Shown here piece after piece: positions 17,301 to 24,920 of a stretch of DNA of 64,000 bases. The position numbers were made by a program, and so were the translations under genes. Below the pieces are notes generated by a model, which was not told where the DNA came from, did not search any database, and worked only from the letters and a program-made list of their open reading frames with translations. This stretch comes from an uncultured Porphyromonadaceae bacterium. GTDB lineage: Bacteria; Bacteroidota; Bacteroidia; Bacteroidales; Muribaculaceae. The stretch lies in assembly GCA_947643165.1 (NCBI GenBank), contig CANRVB010000003.1, forward strand, positions 1 through 64,000. Direction: 5' to 3'. How positions within the stretch are numbered: the first letter of the stretch is position 1; each line of letters begins with the position of its first letter.

Positions 17301-17705
17301 CCCGTAAGCATAGGCTTTTTTCGGCAGATCAATAAGGTAGCGCTGCTCTTTTCCGGCCTCCAGACTGACAGGCGGCTGCACTTCGTTGCCATCGGCAACA
17401 ATCCGCTGTTTGCGGGGCGAATCGGCCAGATATACCACTTCCATCCGGTAGTCAGCATTGATGTCCATGCCGTCGAAAGCATATATAACGCTTCCGCCGA
17501 AATTGCATGTGCGGGCTTCCGCACTTCCTTTAACTTCGGGAGGCATGGTGTAGTCATTGCCTTTTATGAGAAACGGCTGTGCGTCGGCCACACCGCAATC
17601 GTTTACGGCCACGAGCTCCATACCGTTATTCTGAGCGCTGACTGACATCCCCAATGTCAAGCCAAGCAGCATGACAGCTACTTTGATTTTTCTTAAATAA
17701 TTGTG
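14322..17705 (-). CDS. Glycoside hydrolase family 2 (beta-galactosidase-like), secreted
   Basis: 1127 aa from ATG 17705. The ATG at 17738 is rejected because the -7 box at 17749-17742 puts the transcription start near 17735. A signal peptide (VAVMLLGLTLGMSVSAQ) leads to the periplasm or surface. Domains in order: an unassigned NPCBM-like N-terminal region, GH2 sugar-binding jelly roll (SLNGVWDFRTD), Ig-like domain, catalytic barrel (RGVCRHEAHPLTGR), and a C-terminal Bgal-small-chain-like domain. Acid/base Glu is in WSMANES (codon 591) and the nucleophile in TYGEYCH (codon 658). It probably removes beta-linked galactose or a similar sugar from dietary or host glycans. It stands alone, not next to a SusCD pair in this window. 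Confidence 0.9.
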   Translation of the reverse strand, partial: HNYLRKIKVAVMLLGLTLGMSVSAQNNGMELVAVNDCGVADAQPFLIKGNDYTMPPEVKGSAEARTCNFGGSVIYAFDGMDINADYRMEVVYLADSPRKQRIVADGNEVQPPVSLEAGKEQRYLIDLPKKAYAYGQMVLVFDVISGPNAIVSELNIYSSNGRKLKPFADDRKSELAQTKSYTVNRNVDVEAVLPRYIPRPASVNGVYRPVESLNGVWDFRTDTVGALWHKITVPGEWAMQGFSVDSAAYATYKRDFAIPTDWKGKEIIVRFDGVFSESVVSVNGHEVGSHLGGMTPFEVNITRFVTGGDNTMTLKVKSESLADMLGSLTQYAAHQLGGITRKVTMFAVPATYISDLRVQTSFDQDYKDAVLSVLTAVTNSSDKAQENLAVRITLDGYAQTFTAVIDRIEPGDTWRGLIEGQVVAPLKWDNEHPNLYRMQVALQHNGVTHEQIDKRIGFREIKISGNELLVNGVPVKLRGVCRHEAHPLTGRVIPSELERKDVELYRAANCNFIRTSHYPPAEEMLDVCDELGMFVELEAPVCWVGHHANENWQTLNYQDPQYYPYILQANMETIHFYRNHPSILFWSMANESYWNKEFAQVGVYMEMADPTRPYSFHDQAYGGFNNQGSTGQIANIHYPGPDGYKVAAKSDRPMTYGEYCHLNVYNRSELVTDPGIRSDWALALAPTWDNMYKTKGVLGGSIWSGIDDIFQMPGGDAVGYGPWGPIDGWRRPKPEYWDMKKSYSPVKVLTTELAASDNLTVEVENRYGYTNLGELTVSWQYGDQSGIAHADIVPGQTGSISIPVTSQDKADCLLLTFTDPRGFTADQYQIPVGDQSRSELSVPAHIATKLKTKADRYEVTGKNFSCAISRRDGHIISIIKDGKVVMTGGPWLMALPLTGGGCYPNHNAKTPVFNNVCTDWTAESVSARKDGDNVVVRVKGSYAEFSGWYELSINACGELSAEYEFVALGDVNPRQYGLVFEAPLTMDRTFWKRNGMWSVYPDDHISRTQGEADMFYAGVPEVIDPRTEPSWSWSMDHNELGSNDFRSTRRNIRYAGLTDRNNGGKITAISDGSQHWRTWRENDKVRFLVADFVTAGDEMFLGSYYAPYRKPVAKGEELRGKALIIIE

Positions 17706-17741
17706 CATAAAGGTAGATAATGTAGATGAATTTTTCACCTA

Positions 17742-17749
17742 CAAAGGTA
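17742..17749 (-). promoter_or_regulatory. -7 box of the GH2 gene
   Basis: The minus strand reads TACCTTTG, matching TAnnTTTG, 37 nt before ATG 17705. It supports the shorter start of the GH2 protein. Confidence 0.6.
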
Positions 17750-17930
17750 GTACTTTTTGCAGGAATGGAAAAGACATCGTTATGCTAAAGGTCGGCGAGC
17801 AAGTTGAAAGAACCGGCCAACGCTAAAGGATTTTAAACAGGAACATATAACTACCTATCGGGCAGAGGATTGAAATTGCGATGAGTGAACAAAGGGGATA
17901 TTTCGCAAAAAAACGGAGCGCGGTGGGCGT

Positions 17931-18090
17931 AACTTTGTCTTAACGCCGAAGTTACTCTCGCTCGGTAATGTTCAAATGAATTTGACATTACTCTCGGCTT
18001 ATCCGTAACTTTGTGCTAACGCCGAAGTTACTCACGCTCGGTAATGTCCAAATGAATTTGACATTACTCTCGGCTTATCCGTAACTTTGT
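17931..18090 (+). repeat. Tandem 76-bp hairpin-promoter repeat (two units)
   Basis: Two 76-bp units begin at 17941 and 18017. Each has a CCGAAG...CTCGG arm pair, then a hairpin GTAATGT / ACATTAC around the core CAAATGAATTTG (17965-17991 and 18041-18067), then 21 nt, then -7 box TAACTTTG (18006-18013, 18082-18089). A further TAACTTTG is at 17930-17937. The TTTG at the end of the core is at the right distance to serve as -33 element. A related single copy is at 50093. The plus strand to the right holds no plausible gene before the convergent GNAT gene, so the target of these promoters is unclear. The rest of 17750-18229 holds nothing else I can support. Confidence 0.7.
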
Positions 18091-18229
18091 CTTCTCGCCG
18101 AAGAGATCTTTGAAATTTTGGAAAAACAAATAATGACGGGACGGATGCGGAGTGAGATCCTGTCATGGAGCGGGAGTTTTACGCGCTATCCTCAACAATC
18201 AGAGTGCCTGTCGATATTGAGGAATGGGA

Positions 18230-18769
18230 TCAAAGATCCATGCAGTACAGCACATGGCGCCGCAGAGGCGATCCGTCAGTCAACATCGGATGATCGAACT
18301 CCCCTACCCCGGTCATTCCGATTTTCTGCATTACACGTTCGGATGGTCGATTGATCTTTGCGGTAAATGAATAAAGCCGTGAAATAGCATGGGATCGTGC
18401 CATATTCAAGACTTCGGTCGCTGCTTCGGTCGCATACCCACAGTTATGAAAATCGGCCGCCAACCGCCAACCAATCTCTACGCCGGGTGTGAAGTATGCA
18501 TCAAAACCAATTTCATGCAAACCTACATATCCGATAAAACGGCCGGTATCCTTAAGCTCGACAGCGTATAGCCCCCATCCTTTACGCTCAAACTCGTCGT
18601 TTATACGGTGGAAGAATGCTTCCGTCTCATCACAAGTAAGCAGTGCCGGAAAATATTTCATAACGCGCACGTCCTGATTGATGGCAGCAAACAGGGGTAG
18701 ATCGGCCGGTTTCCAAGAGCGTAAAATCAGGCGCGGGGTCTCTGCATAGATCTTATCGGAATTAATCAT
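18230..18769 (-). CDS. GNAT N-acetyltransferase, RimJ/RimL type
   Basis: 179 aa. The start TPRLILRSWKPADLPLF and the acetyl-CoA site region GVEIGWRLAADFHNCGYATEA, plus the late NRPSERVMQKIGM segment, are typical of RimJ/RimL-like acetyltransferases that acetylate protein N-termini or small amines. The substrate is unknown. A -7 box TAATTTTG at 18781-18774 lies only 4 nt upstream of the ATG, so the mRNA should have almost no leader. Confidence 0.88.
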   Translation of the reverse strand: MINSDKIYAETPRLILRSWKPADLPLFAAINQDVRVMKYFPALLTCDETEAFFHRINDEFERKGWGLYAVELKDTGRFIGYVGLHEIGFDAYFTPGVEIGWRLAADFHNCGYATEAATEVLNMARSHAISRLYSFTAKINRPSERVMQKIGMTGVGEFDHPMLTDGSPLRRHVLYCMDL

Positions 18770-18773
18770 ACTG

Positions 18774-18781
18774 CAAAATTA
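18774..18781 (-). promoter_or_regulatory. -7 box of the GNAT gene, near-leaderless
   Basis: TAATTTTG on the minus strand ends 4 nt before ATG 18769, so transcription would start at or within a few nt of the start codon. Confidence 0.5.
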
Positions 18782-18841
18782 CGCATTTCCGTAAATCAGC
18801 GCTGCATGATTCCGAATTTAATATTATCAGCAGGTACTTAT

Positions 18842-19345
18842 TCAACGGAACGCACCGGTCATCCGACCTGATTTACGGTAATCGCGCAACTTCTGAGCAT
18901 TGCTTATGAGCCGGAACAATTGCCAGATAATAACGATCGGCGTAACCAATATTCCTACGGCAAAAGCGAGAACCGCTTTTATAATCAAACCAAAGAGCTG
19001 AATGAATCCATAGGTATCAGCATCGTAGACCAATATTGTTCCGGCCGGACGTTGGAATTTACCCAACAACAGGTAGGCACCTGTGCAAATTGAGACCAGA
19101 CAATACGCGCTCAAAAAGCATTCCGGATTGCCATCGCGCCCCATAAAATCCCAATTATAGCCTATCAGGCCTAAAACAAGCAATATGACAAGATATATAA
19201 GGGCAGACTTCACCGATTTCTTAATTCTTGCAATACGACATGATGGGCAAATCTGCGATTCGCTCGCACATGAGACGCACAGACCTTTTCCGCAAACCGA
19301 ACAGCAGGCCACCGCAGGAGATTCAGGATGATAATAGCAATTCAT
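18842..19345 (-). CDS. Zinc-finger membrane protein of unknown function
   Basis: 167 aa. The N-terminus (MNCYYHPESPAVACCSVCGK, then LCVSCASESQICPSCR) has paired Cys motifs and an early His like a B-box-type zinc binding module. Three to four hydrophobic segments follow (ALIYLVILLVLGLIGY; FLSAYCLVSICTGAYLLLG; AVLAFAVGILVTPIVIIWQLF), so the finger is probably cytoplasmic and membrane-tethered. No function is known to me. It stands alone between GNAT and B3/B4 genes. The 236 nt upstream (19346-19581) contain nothing I can support. Confidence 0.75.
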   Translation of the reverse strand: MNCYYHPESPAVACCSVCGKGLCVSCASESQICPSCRIARIKKSVKSALIYLVILLVLGLIGYNWDFMGRDGNPECFLSAYCLVSICTGAYLLLGKFQRPAGTILVYDADTYGFIQLFGLIIKAVLAFAVGILVTPIVIIWQLFRLISNAQKLRDYRKSGRMTGAFR

Positions 19346-19581
19346 AAGTTAATGTTTTGTCATATTGCAGTCCAGACAGAGCGCTTGCCAATAACGCGTT
19401 GGCGTAGATTACAGCCGGCAGTCGGCATGCACATGAACCGGGAATACAATATCAACGACAATAAGTATGCAAATGTTTATGATCCCGGTTTACAATTTAA
19501 CATTTCCCAGTAGGGATTTCATTGCGGCTGAGTGAATGGCGAGGGAGGAATGAAGACCAGGATGGGGAAGGGCTTATGGAA

Positions 19582-20256
19582 TCAGCCAGCGGGTGAGAAG
19601 CAGTCTATGCGGATATCGTCAGAACCGGCATAGGTGGTGAGGAGTCGCCTGATCAATCCGACAGTATCGGACAATGGTTGCTCGCCAAGACCATATATGT
19701 TGACGGTCATGAGCAGACGACGGGTGGATGGTGAGAGCTTTGTACGCTCGTTGTCGGAGGTAGGAGTACCGATTCCACCGATATTATCGCGGTAGACCGG
19801 AAGACCGGCAATGTTGAGCATGCCACGGCCTATCGCCTCATACGGTTCATCCTGGCGCCCGACACCGAGGGTAAGAGTATCTCCGTCGATGCTGTCGGCA
19901 TCAAAGCCACCTATGGAATAGCCTGTGCGCAGAGACACGAGGTTGATGAGATCGATAGCTGTAAGGGTACGGTAGAGCGGCAAGCCCTTCACAGATCTAC
20001 GTGCAAGCGCCTCGGCACTGGGACGATAACGGTTGGGCTCCTTGCCAAGAGCTTTGTAAACGCGCCGGGTAGCATCAATTGCCGGACGCATACGTATAGA
20101 TTCAATTGGAAATGATGCTGCAATATGCTGCTGTTCATCGACAATCTCCTTCCAGAGGAGGTCGGATGTTGGACCGTTGACAATGTCGGCTTCAACGACA
20201 ATCACCTTGAAAGAAGGAGCTACGGCACATATATTTTCATCGAACCGGATAATCAT
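19582..20256 (-). CDS. B3/B4 domain protein (tRNA synthetase-like editing domain)
   Basis: 224 aa. The core RPAIDATRRVYKALGKEPNR, then RRSVKGLPLYRTLTAIDLIN and GYSIGGFDADSID, is the free-standing B3/B4 domain found in the beta subunit of phenylalanyl-tRNA synthetase, where it edits misacylated Tyr-tRNA. Stand-alone members may deacylate tRNA or act on free amino-acyl groups. It is divergent from dapF, and its -7 box (20268-20261) ends 4 nt before the ATG, predicting a leaderless transcript. Confidence 0.85.
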   Translation of the reverse strand: MIIRFDENICAVAPSFKVIVVEADIVNGPTSDLLWKEIVDEQQHIAASFPIESIRMRPAIDATRRVYKALGKEPNRYRPSAEALARRSVKGLPLYRTLTAIDLINLVSLRTGYSIGGFDADSIDGDTLTLGVGRQDEPYEAIGRGMLNIAGLPVYRDNIGGIGTPTSDNERTKLSPSTRRLLMTVNIYGLGEQPLSDTVGLIRRLLTTYAGSDDIRIDCFSPAG

Positions 20257-20260
20257 GTGA

Positions 20261-20342
20261 CAAAATTACAAAATCAATAGTGATGAGGAGATTTTTTTAG
20301 AAAAAATTTAAGCTGTATGCGTGTGATTTTTGTTAACTTTGC
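20261..20342. promoter_or_regulatory. Divergent promoters of B3/B4 gene and dapF
   Basis: Leftward: TAATTTTG at 20268-20261, 4 nt from ATG 20256. Rightward: TAACTTTG at 20334-20341, 13 nt from ATG 20355. Both leaders would be shorter than about 10 nt, so neither can hold a normal ribosome binding site. Confidence 0.6.
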
Positions 20343-20354
20343 AGCCGACAAATT

Positions 20355-21215
20355 ATGAAAGTTTCCAAAGTGGACGAAATAAGATTTACCAAAATGGAAG
20401 GTGCAGGCAATGATTATATTTACATCAACTGCCTGCAGTCGACTCCCGACAACATAGCCGAACTGGCGCAGCGCATGAGCGACCGTCACTTCGGAGTGGG
20501 CGGCGACGGCATAGTACTGATAATGACATCGGATATTGCTGATTTCAGAATGAGAATGTTCAATGCCGATGGATCGGAAGCACAGATGTGCGGAAATGCC
20601 AGCCGCTGCGTAGGCAAGTATGTCTATGACAACGGGCTGACGGACAAGAAGACCGTCACACTCGAGACACTTGCCGGCATAAAGGTGCTTCAACTTCATA
20701 CGGGAGCTGACGGCAAAGTGGAAAGCGTAACCGTTGACATGGGCGCACCCATACTTGACCCGTCGCTTGTTCCGGCAAGACATGAGGGGGATATAATGAA
20801 AGACGCCATTATAAGGACGGCCAACGGACATGAGGCTGTCGTGACGGCTGTCTCGATGGGCAATCCTCACGGTGTGGTGTTTGTAGAGGATCTCAGCAAA
20901 GTGGACGTGCACGGATTGGGCCGGGAGCTGGAAACAGCCGATGTATGGCCGGAGAAAGCGAACATAGAGTTTGCGGAGGTCATGGGTCCGAACGACATAA
21001 GAATGCGCGTATGGGAGCGCGGATCGGGCGAAACACTTGCCTGCGGCACGGGTGCCTGTGCGACATGTGTCGCAGCTGCACTGACAGGCCGTACAGAGCG
21101 TCAGGTGAAGCTACACCTACTCGGCGGAGTACTCACAATAGACTGGCGAGAGGACGGCCACGTATACATGACCGGCCCGGCCACAACAGTTTTCACAGGA
21201 ATATACGAACGTTAA
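20355..21215 (+). CDS. dapF: Diaminopimelate epimerase
   Basis: 286 aa. It interconverts LL- and meso-diaminopimelate for lysine and peptidoglycan synthesis. The two catalytic Cys are visible: C79 in [10 protein letters not shown] and C230 in [10 protein letters not shown], with the family start [13 protein letters not shown] and the FGVGGDGI block. Length is normal. It is followed after 13 nt by dapL, which makes the LL-DAP substrate, so the two form an operon for the aminotransferase route to meso-DAP. Confidence 0.97.
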   Translation: MKVSKVDEIRFTKMEGAGNDYIYINCLQSTPDNIAELAQRMSDRHFGVGGDGIVLIMTSDIADFRMRMFNADGSEAQMCGNASRCVGKYVYDNGLTDKKTVTLETLAGIKVLQLHTGADGKVESVTVDMGAPILDPSLVPARHEGDIMKDAIIRTANGHEAVVTAVSMGNPHGVVFVEDLSKVDVHGLGRELETADVWPEKANIEFAEVMGPNDIRMRVWERGSGETLACGTGACATCVAAALTGRTERQVKLHLLGGVLTIDWREDGHVYMTGPATTVFTGIYER

Positions 21216-21228
21216 CAATATAAGAGCA

Positions 21229-22482
21229 GTGATCAGAGTCAACGATAATTTTCTCAAGCTTCCCGCCAGCTATCTGTTCAGCGAGATAGCACGCAAGGTT
21301 GAAGAATTCAAGAAGGCAAATCCGGAAGCCCCGGTAATCAGAATGGGAATAGGCGATGTGACCCGTCCCATCTGTCAGGCAGCCATAGCAGGACTGCGCC
21401 GCGGAGTGGATGATGAGGCCAAGGAACAGACATTTCACGGATATGGCCCGGAGCAAGGATATCAATTCCTGAGAGAAAAAATAGCCGAGATAGACTACCG
21501 GAACCGCGGCATAGAGATGGATATCGACGAGATATTCATAAGCGACGGAGCCAAGAGCGATACCGGCAACATAGGCGACATATTCTCACGCGACTGCAAG
21601 GTAGCCGTTACCGATCCGGTATATCCTGTGTATGTAGACACAAACGTCATGGCCGGCCGTGCCGGTGACGCACTTCCCGGCGGAGGCTGGAGCAACATAG
21701 AGTATCTGCCATGCACGGCAGAGAACCGGTTTGTGCCGTCGCTGCCCCAGGGCAACCCAGACCTGATATATCTGTGCTATCCCAATAATCCCACAGGCAC
21801 TACCCTCAACCGCCAGCAACTGGGCGAATGGGTGAAATATGCACGCGAACATGGCGCCCTGATACTGTTTGACTCGGCATACGAGGCATATATATCGGAA
21901 GAAGATGTGCCCCACAGCATCTATGAGATAGAGGGCGCCAAGGAATGTGCCATCGAGTTCCGTTCGTTCAGCAAGACAGCAGGCTTCACGGGTCTGCGCC
22001 TTGGCTACACTGTCGTTCCCAAAACACTGAAAGGATTTGACGAGAATGGCAAGGAAGTAAGCCTGAACTCACTGTGGCTACGCCGCCAGACAACAAAGTT
22101 CAATGGCGCCAGCTACGTAGTACAGCGAGGAGCAGAGGCTCTCTATACAGACGAGGGACGCCGCCAGATAGACAAAACGGTAGCCTACTACATGCGCAAC
22201 GCAGCTCTTCTGCGCGAGGGACTGCAGGAGGCAGGACTCGAGGTGTTTGGAGGCGTAAACGCTCCGTACATATGGATCAAGACACCGGAAGGGGTGACAT
22301 CGTGGGAGTTTTTCGACAAATTGCTCAACGAATGCAATATAGTCGGCACTCCAGGCGTCGGCTTCGGACCTTCGGGCGAAGGCTACTTCCGACTGACGGC
22401 ATTCGGGCGATTTGAAGACACGCTTGAAGCCGTGAGCCGCCTGAAATCGCTGGCCACCCGCACCACTAAGAAAACTAACTAA
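21229..22482 (+). CDS. dapL: LL-diaminopimelate aminotransferase
   Basis: 417 aa, starting at GTG 21229 ([17 protein letters not shown]), with AAGAG a few nt upstream. It converts tetrahydrodipicolinate to LL-DAP in one step using glutamate. Family hallmarks are [18 protein letters not shown], the PLP-lysine motif [16 protein letters not shown], and [16 protein letters not shown]. It is paired with dapF and ends before a strong terminator. This pathway is common in Bacteroidetes. Confidence 0.97.
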   Translation: MIRVNDNFLKLPASYLFSEIARKVEEFKKANPEAPVIRMGIGDVTRPICQAAIAGLRRGVDDEAKEQTFHGYGPEQGYQFLREKIAEIDYRNRGIEMDIDEIFISDGAKSDTGNIGDIFSRDCKVAVTDPVYPVYVDTNVMAGRAGDALPGGGWSNIEYLPCTAENRFVPSLPQGNPDLIYLCYPNNPTGTTLNRQQLGEWVKYAREHGALILFDSAYEAYISEEDVPHSIYEIEGAKECAIEFRSFSKTAGFTGLRLGYTVVPKTLKGFDENGKEVSLNSLWLRRQTTKFNGASYVVQRGAEALYTDEGRRQIDKTVAYYMRNAALLREGLQEAGLEVFGGVNAPYIWIKTPEGVTSWEFFDKLLNECNIVGTPGVGFGPSGEGYFRLTAFGRFEDTLEAVSRLKSLATRTTKKTN

Positions 22483-22487
22483 ACGCC

Positions 22488-22523
22488 AAGGGGGTGCGTC
22501 AGAAATGACGCGCCCCCTTATTT
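22488..22523 (+). terminator. Terminator after dapF-dapL
   Basis: Stem AAGGGGGTGCGTCA / TGACGCGCCCCCTT with a GAAA loop, followed by ATTT. One T-G pair lies within the stem. Confidence 0.85.
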
Positions 22524-22597
22524 CAAGAAACAGTCAAGGGAAACAGCAGCTGCGAGACAGTGTAATTGCCCTGACACCAAAAAAATAGTTTCCAACC

Positions 22598-24787
22598 ATG
22601 TCACAATTAAGATTTAAGGTGGTTGACGAAGCGTTCAACCGCAAAGCCGATCCGGTAGAAATACCATCAGAGAGCCCTGAACGCTATTATGGCAAGCAAG
22701 TGTTCAACCGCCAGAAGATGTTTGAGTATCTCCCGGCCGACACATATAATGCACTCGTGAGTGCGATAGACAACAAGGAGCCCCTGCCGCGCGAAGTTGC
22801 CGACACCGTAGCAGAAGGGATGAAAAAATGGGCCATAGACAATGGCGCCCGGCATTACACCCACTGGTTTCAGCCACTAACAGAGACAACAGCCGAGAAA
22901 CATGATGCCTTCATAGAGCATGACGGCAAAGGCGGTGTGGTAGAGAAATTCAACGGCAAGCTGCTTGTACAGCAGGAACCAGATGCCTCAAGCTTTCCGA
23001 ACGGAGGTATCCGCAACACGTTTGAGGCAAGAGGATATTCGGCGTGGGATATATCGTCGCCCGCATTCATACTTGACGGAACACTCTGTATCCCGACCAT
23101 TTTCATCAGCTATACAGGCGAGAGCCTCGACTATAAGACTCCACTGCTCCGCGCGCTCAACAGCGTGGACCGCGCAGCCACAAAGGTAGCCCAGTACTTT
23201 GATCCGAGCGTGAAACACGTAAAATCGTATCTTGGCTGGGAACAGGAGTATTTTCTGGTTGATGAGGCCCTCTACAGCGCACGTCCCGACCTGATGCTCA
23301 CGGGGCGCACACTCATGGGCCATGAGAGCGCCAAGAACCAGCAGCTCGAAGACCATTATTTCGGCTCCATACCATCGCGAGTGCAGGCCTTCATGCTCGA
23401 TCTTGAAATAGAGTGCCACAAGCTGGGCATACCGGCCAAGACACGCCACAATGAGGTCGCGCCCAACCAGTTTGAGCTTGCCCCCATATTCGAAGAGACC
23501 AATCTGGCCAATGACCACAACCTGCTGCTGATGTCGTTGATAGCGGAAGTAGCACGCCGCCACCACTTCAGAGTGCTGCTTCATGAAAAGCCATTCGCCG
23601 GCATCAACGGATCGGGCAAGCACAACAACTGGAGTCTCGGCACCGACAAGGGTGTACTGCTGTTCGCTCCCGGCAAGACACAACGCGACAATCTGCAGTT
23701 CATCACATTTGTGGTGAACGTGATGGCCGCAGTGCACAAACACAACGGACTGCTCAAGGCCTCGATCGCGTCGGCAACCAATGCACACCGACTTGGCGCC
23801 AACGAGGCACCACCGGCCATAATAAGCATATTCACCGGCAAGCAGCTCTCAGATATACTCGACTATATAGAGAAGAGTACAAACGACGAGCTGATAGCAC
23901 TTGGTGGCAAGGAGGGCATAAGCGTAGGCGTGTCGCAAATACCCGAGATAATGCTTGACGCCACCGACCGCAACCGCACCAGCCCGTTTGCGTTCACCGG
24001 CAACAGATTTGAATTCCGTGCGGTAGGCTCGTCGGCCAACTGCGCATCGGCCATGATAGCACTCAACGCAGTCGTAGCCGACCAGCTGATGAAATTCAGC
24101 GCCAAGGTAGACGAGCGCATAGCCAAAGGCGAGACTCTGCGCCATGCCCTGCTTGAGGAGATACGCGCCATGATCATAGAGAACAAGGCCATACACTTCG
24201 ATGGCAACGGATATAGCGATGAATGGAAAGCCGAGGCTGAACGCCGTGGTCTTGACTGCGAGACAAGCGTGCCGAAAATATTTGACGCCTATCTGCGCGA
24301 GGAATCAATAGATATGTTCAAGCGCACAGGTGTCTTCACCAAGATAGAGCTTGAAGCACGCAACGAGGTGAAGTGGGAAATGTTTACCAAAAAGGTGCAG
24401 ATAGAGGCCCGCGTGCTCGGCGACCTTGCCGTGAACCATATCCTGCCGGTAGCCACCCGCTATCAATCCATATTGCTTGACAATGTGTTCAAGATAAAGA
24501 GCCTGTTCCCCAACGGAAAAGGCGAGGCCATAGCCTCGCAGGATATGGCTACCATAGAGAATATGGCCGATCATATGCGCGTAATCAAAGATGAGGTGAA
24601 CGCTATGATCGAAGCCCGCAAAGAGGCCAACCGCATAGAGAACGAACGAGACAAGGCAATTGCATATCACGATAATGTGATCCCGCGGATGGACGTCATA
24701 CGTTATCACATCGATAAGCTAGAGCTGATGATCGACAACGAGATGTGGCCACTGCCAAAATACCGCGAGCTACTCTTCATAAGATAA
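22598..24787 (+). CDS. glnN: Glutamine synthetase type III
   Basis: 729 aa, the usual GSIII length. It makes glutamine from glutamate, ammonia and ATP. Family blocks include RYYGKQVFNRQKMFEYL, THWFQPLTETTAEKHDAF, the GWEQEYFLVD substrate region, RHNEVAPNQFELAPIFE, and INGSGKHNNWSLGTD. GSIII is the main glutamine synthetase in Bacteroidales and forms a dodecamer. It stands as a single gene between two terminators. No nitrogen-specific operator is recognisable to me in the 115-nt upstream gap. Confidence 0.97.
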   Translation: MSQLRFKVVDEAFNRKADPVEIPSESPERYYGKQVFNRQKMFEYLPADTYNALVSAIDNKEPLPREVADTVAEGMKKWAIDNGARHYTHWFQPLTETTAEKHDAFIEHDGKGGVVEKFNGKLLVQQEPDASSFPNGGIRNTFEARGYSAWDISSPAFILDGTLCIPTIFISYTGESLDYKTPLLRALNSVDRAATKVAQYFDPSVKHVKSYLGWEQEYFLVDEALYSARPDLMLTGRTLMGHESAKNQQLEDHYFGSIPSRVQAFMLDLEIECHKLGIPAKTRHNEVAPNQFELAPIFEETNLANDHNLLLMSLIAEVARRHHFRVLLHEKPFAGINGSGKHNNWSLGTDKGVLLFAPGKTQRDNLQFITFVVNVMAAVHKHNGLLKASIASATNAHRLGANEAPPAIISIFTGKQLSDILDYIEKSTNDELIALGGKEGISVGVSQIPEIMLDATDRNRTSPFAFTGNRFEFRAVGSSANCASAMIALNAVVADQLMKFSAKVDERIAKGETLRHALLEEIRAMIIENKAIHFDGNGYSDEWKAEAERRGLDCETSVPKIFDAYLREESIDMFKRTGVFTKIELEARNEVKWEMFTKKVQIEARVLGDLAVNHILPVATRYQSILLDNVFKIKSLFPNGKGEAIASQDMATIENMADHMRVIKDEVNAMIEARKEANRIENERDKAIAYHDNVIPRMDVIRYHIDKLELMIDNEMWPLPKYRELLFIR

Positions 24788-24800
24788 TGATCGAAAGGCA

Positions 24801-24856
24801 GGGCCGGTGTGTGGGAGCCTCAACAAGACCAACGCACACATCGGCCCGGCATTTTA
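24801..24856 (+). terminator. Terminator after glnN
   Basis: Arms GGGCCGGTGTGTG (24801-24813) and CGCACACATCGGCCC (24832-24846) form a long stem followed after GGC by ATTTTAT. Confidence 0.7.
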
Positions 24857-24920
24857 TATCCGACTCCACTCTCCAACCGGTAATACCGGCTGTCAACCAA
24901 ACGACAATCTTTCAGACCCC

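Noticed and set aside
18118-18354. 78-aa plus-strand open frame after the tandem promoter repeats
   Set aside because: It overlaps the GNAT gene for half its length and the protein looks non-natural; a non-coding RNA is the better idea for those promoters.
21229-21465. Minus-strand frame overlapping the dapL start
   Set aside because: dapL with GTG start is certain; the overlap is a shadow.
22988-23788. 266-aa minus-strand open frame and similar ones opposite glnN, purF, dapL and pulA
   Set aside because: All are shadows of confident genes.
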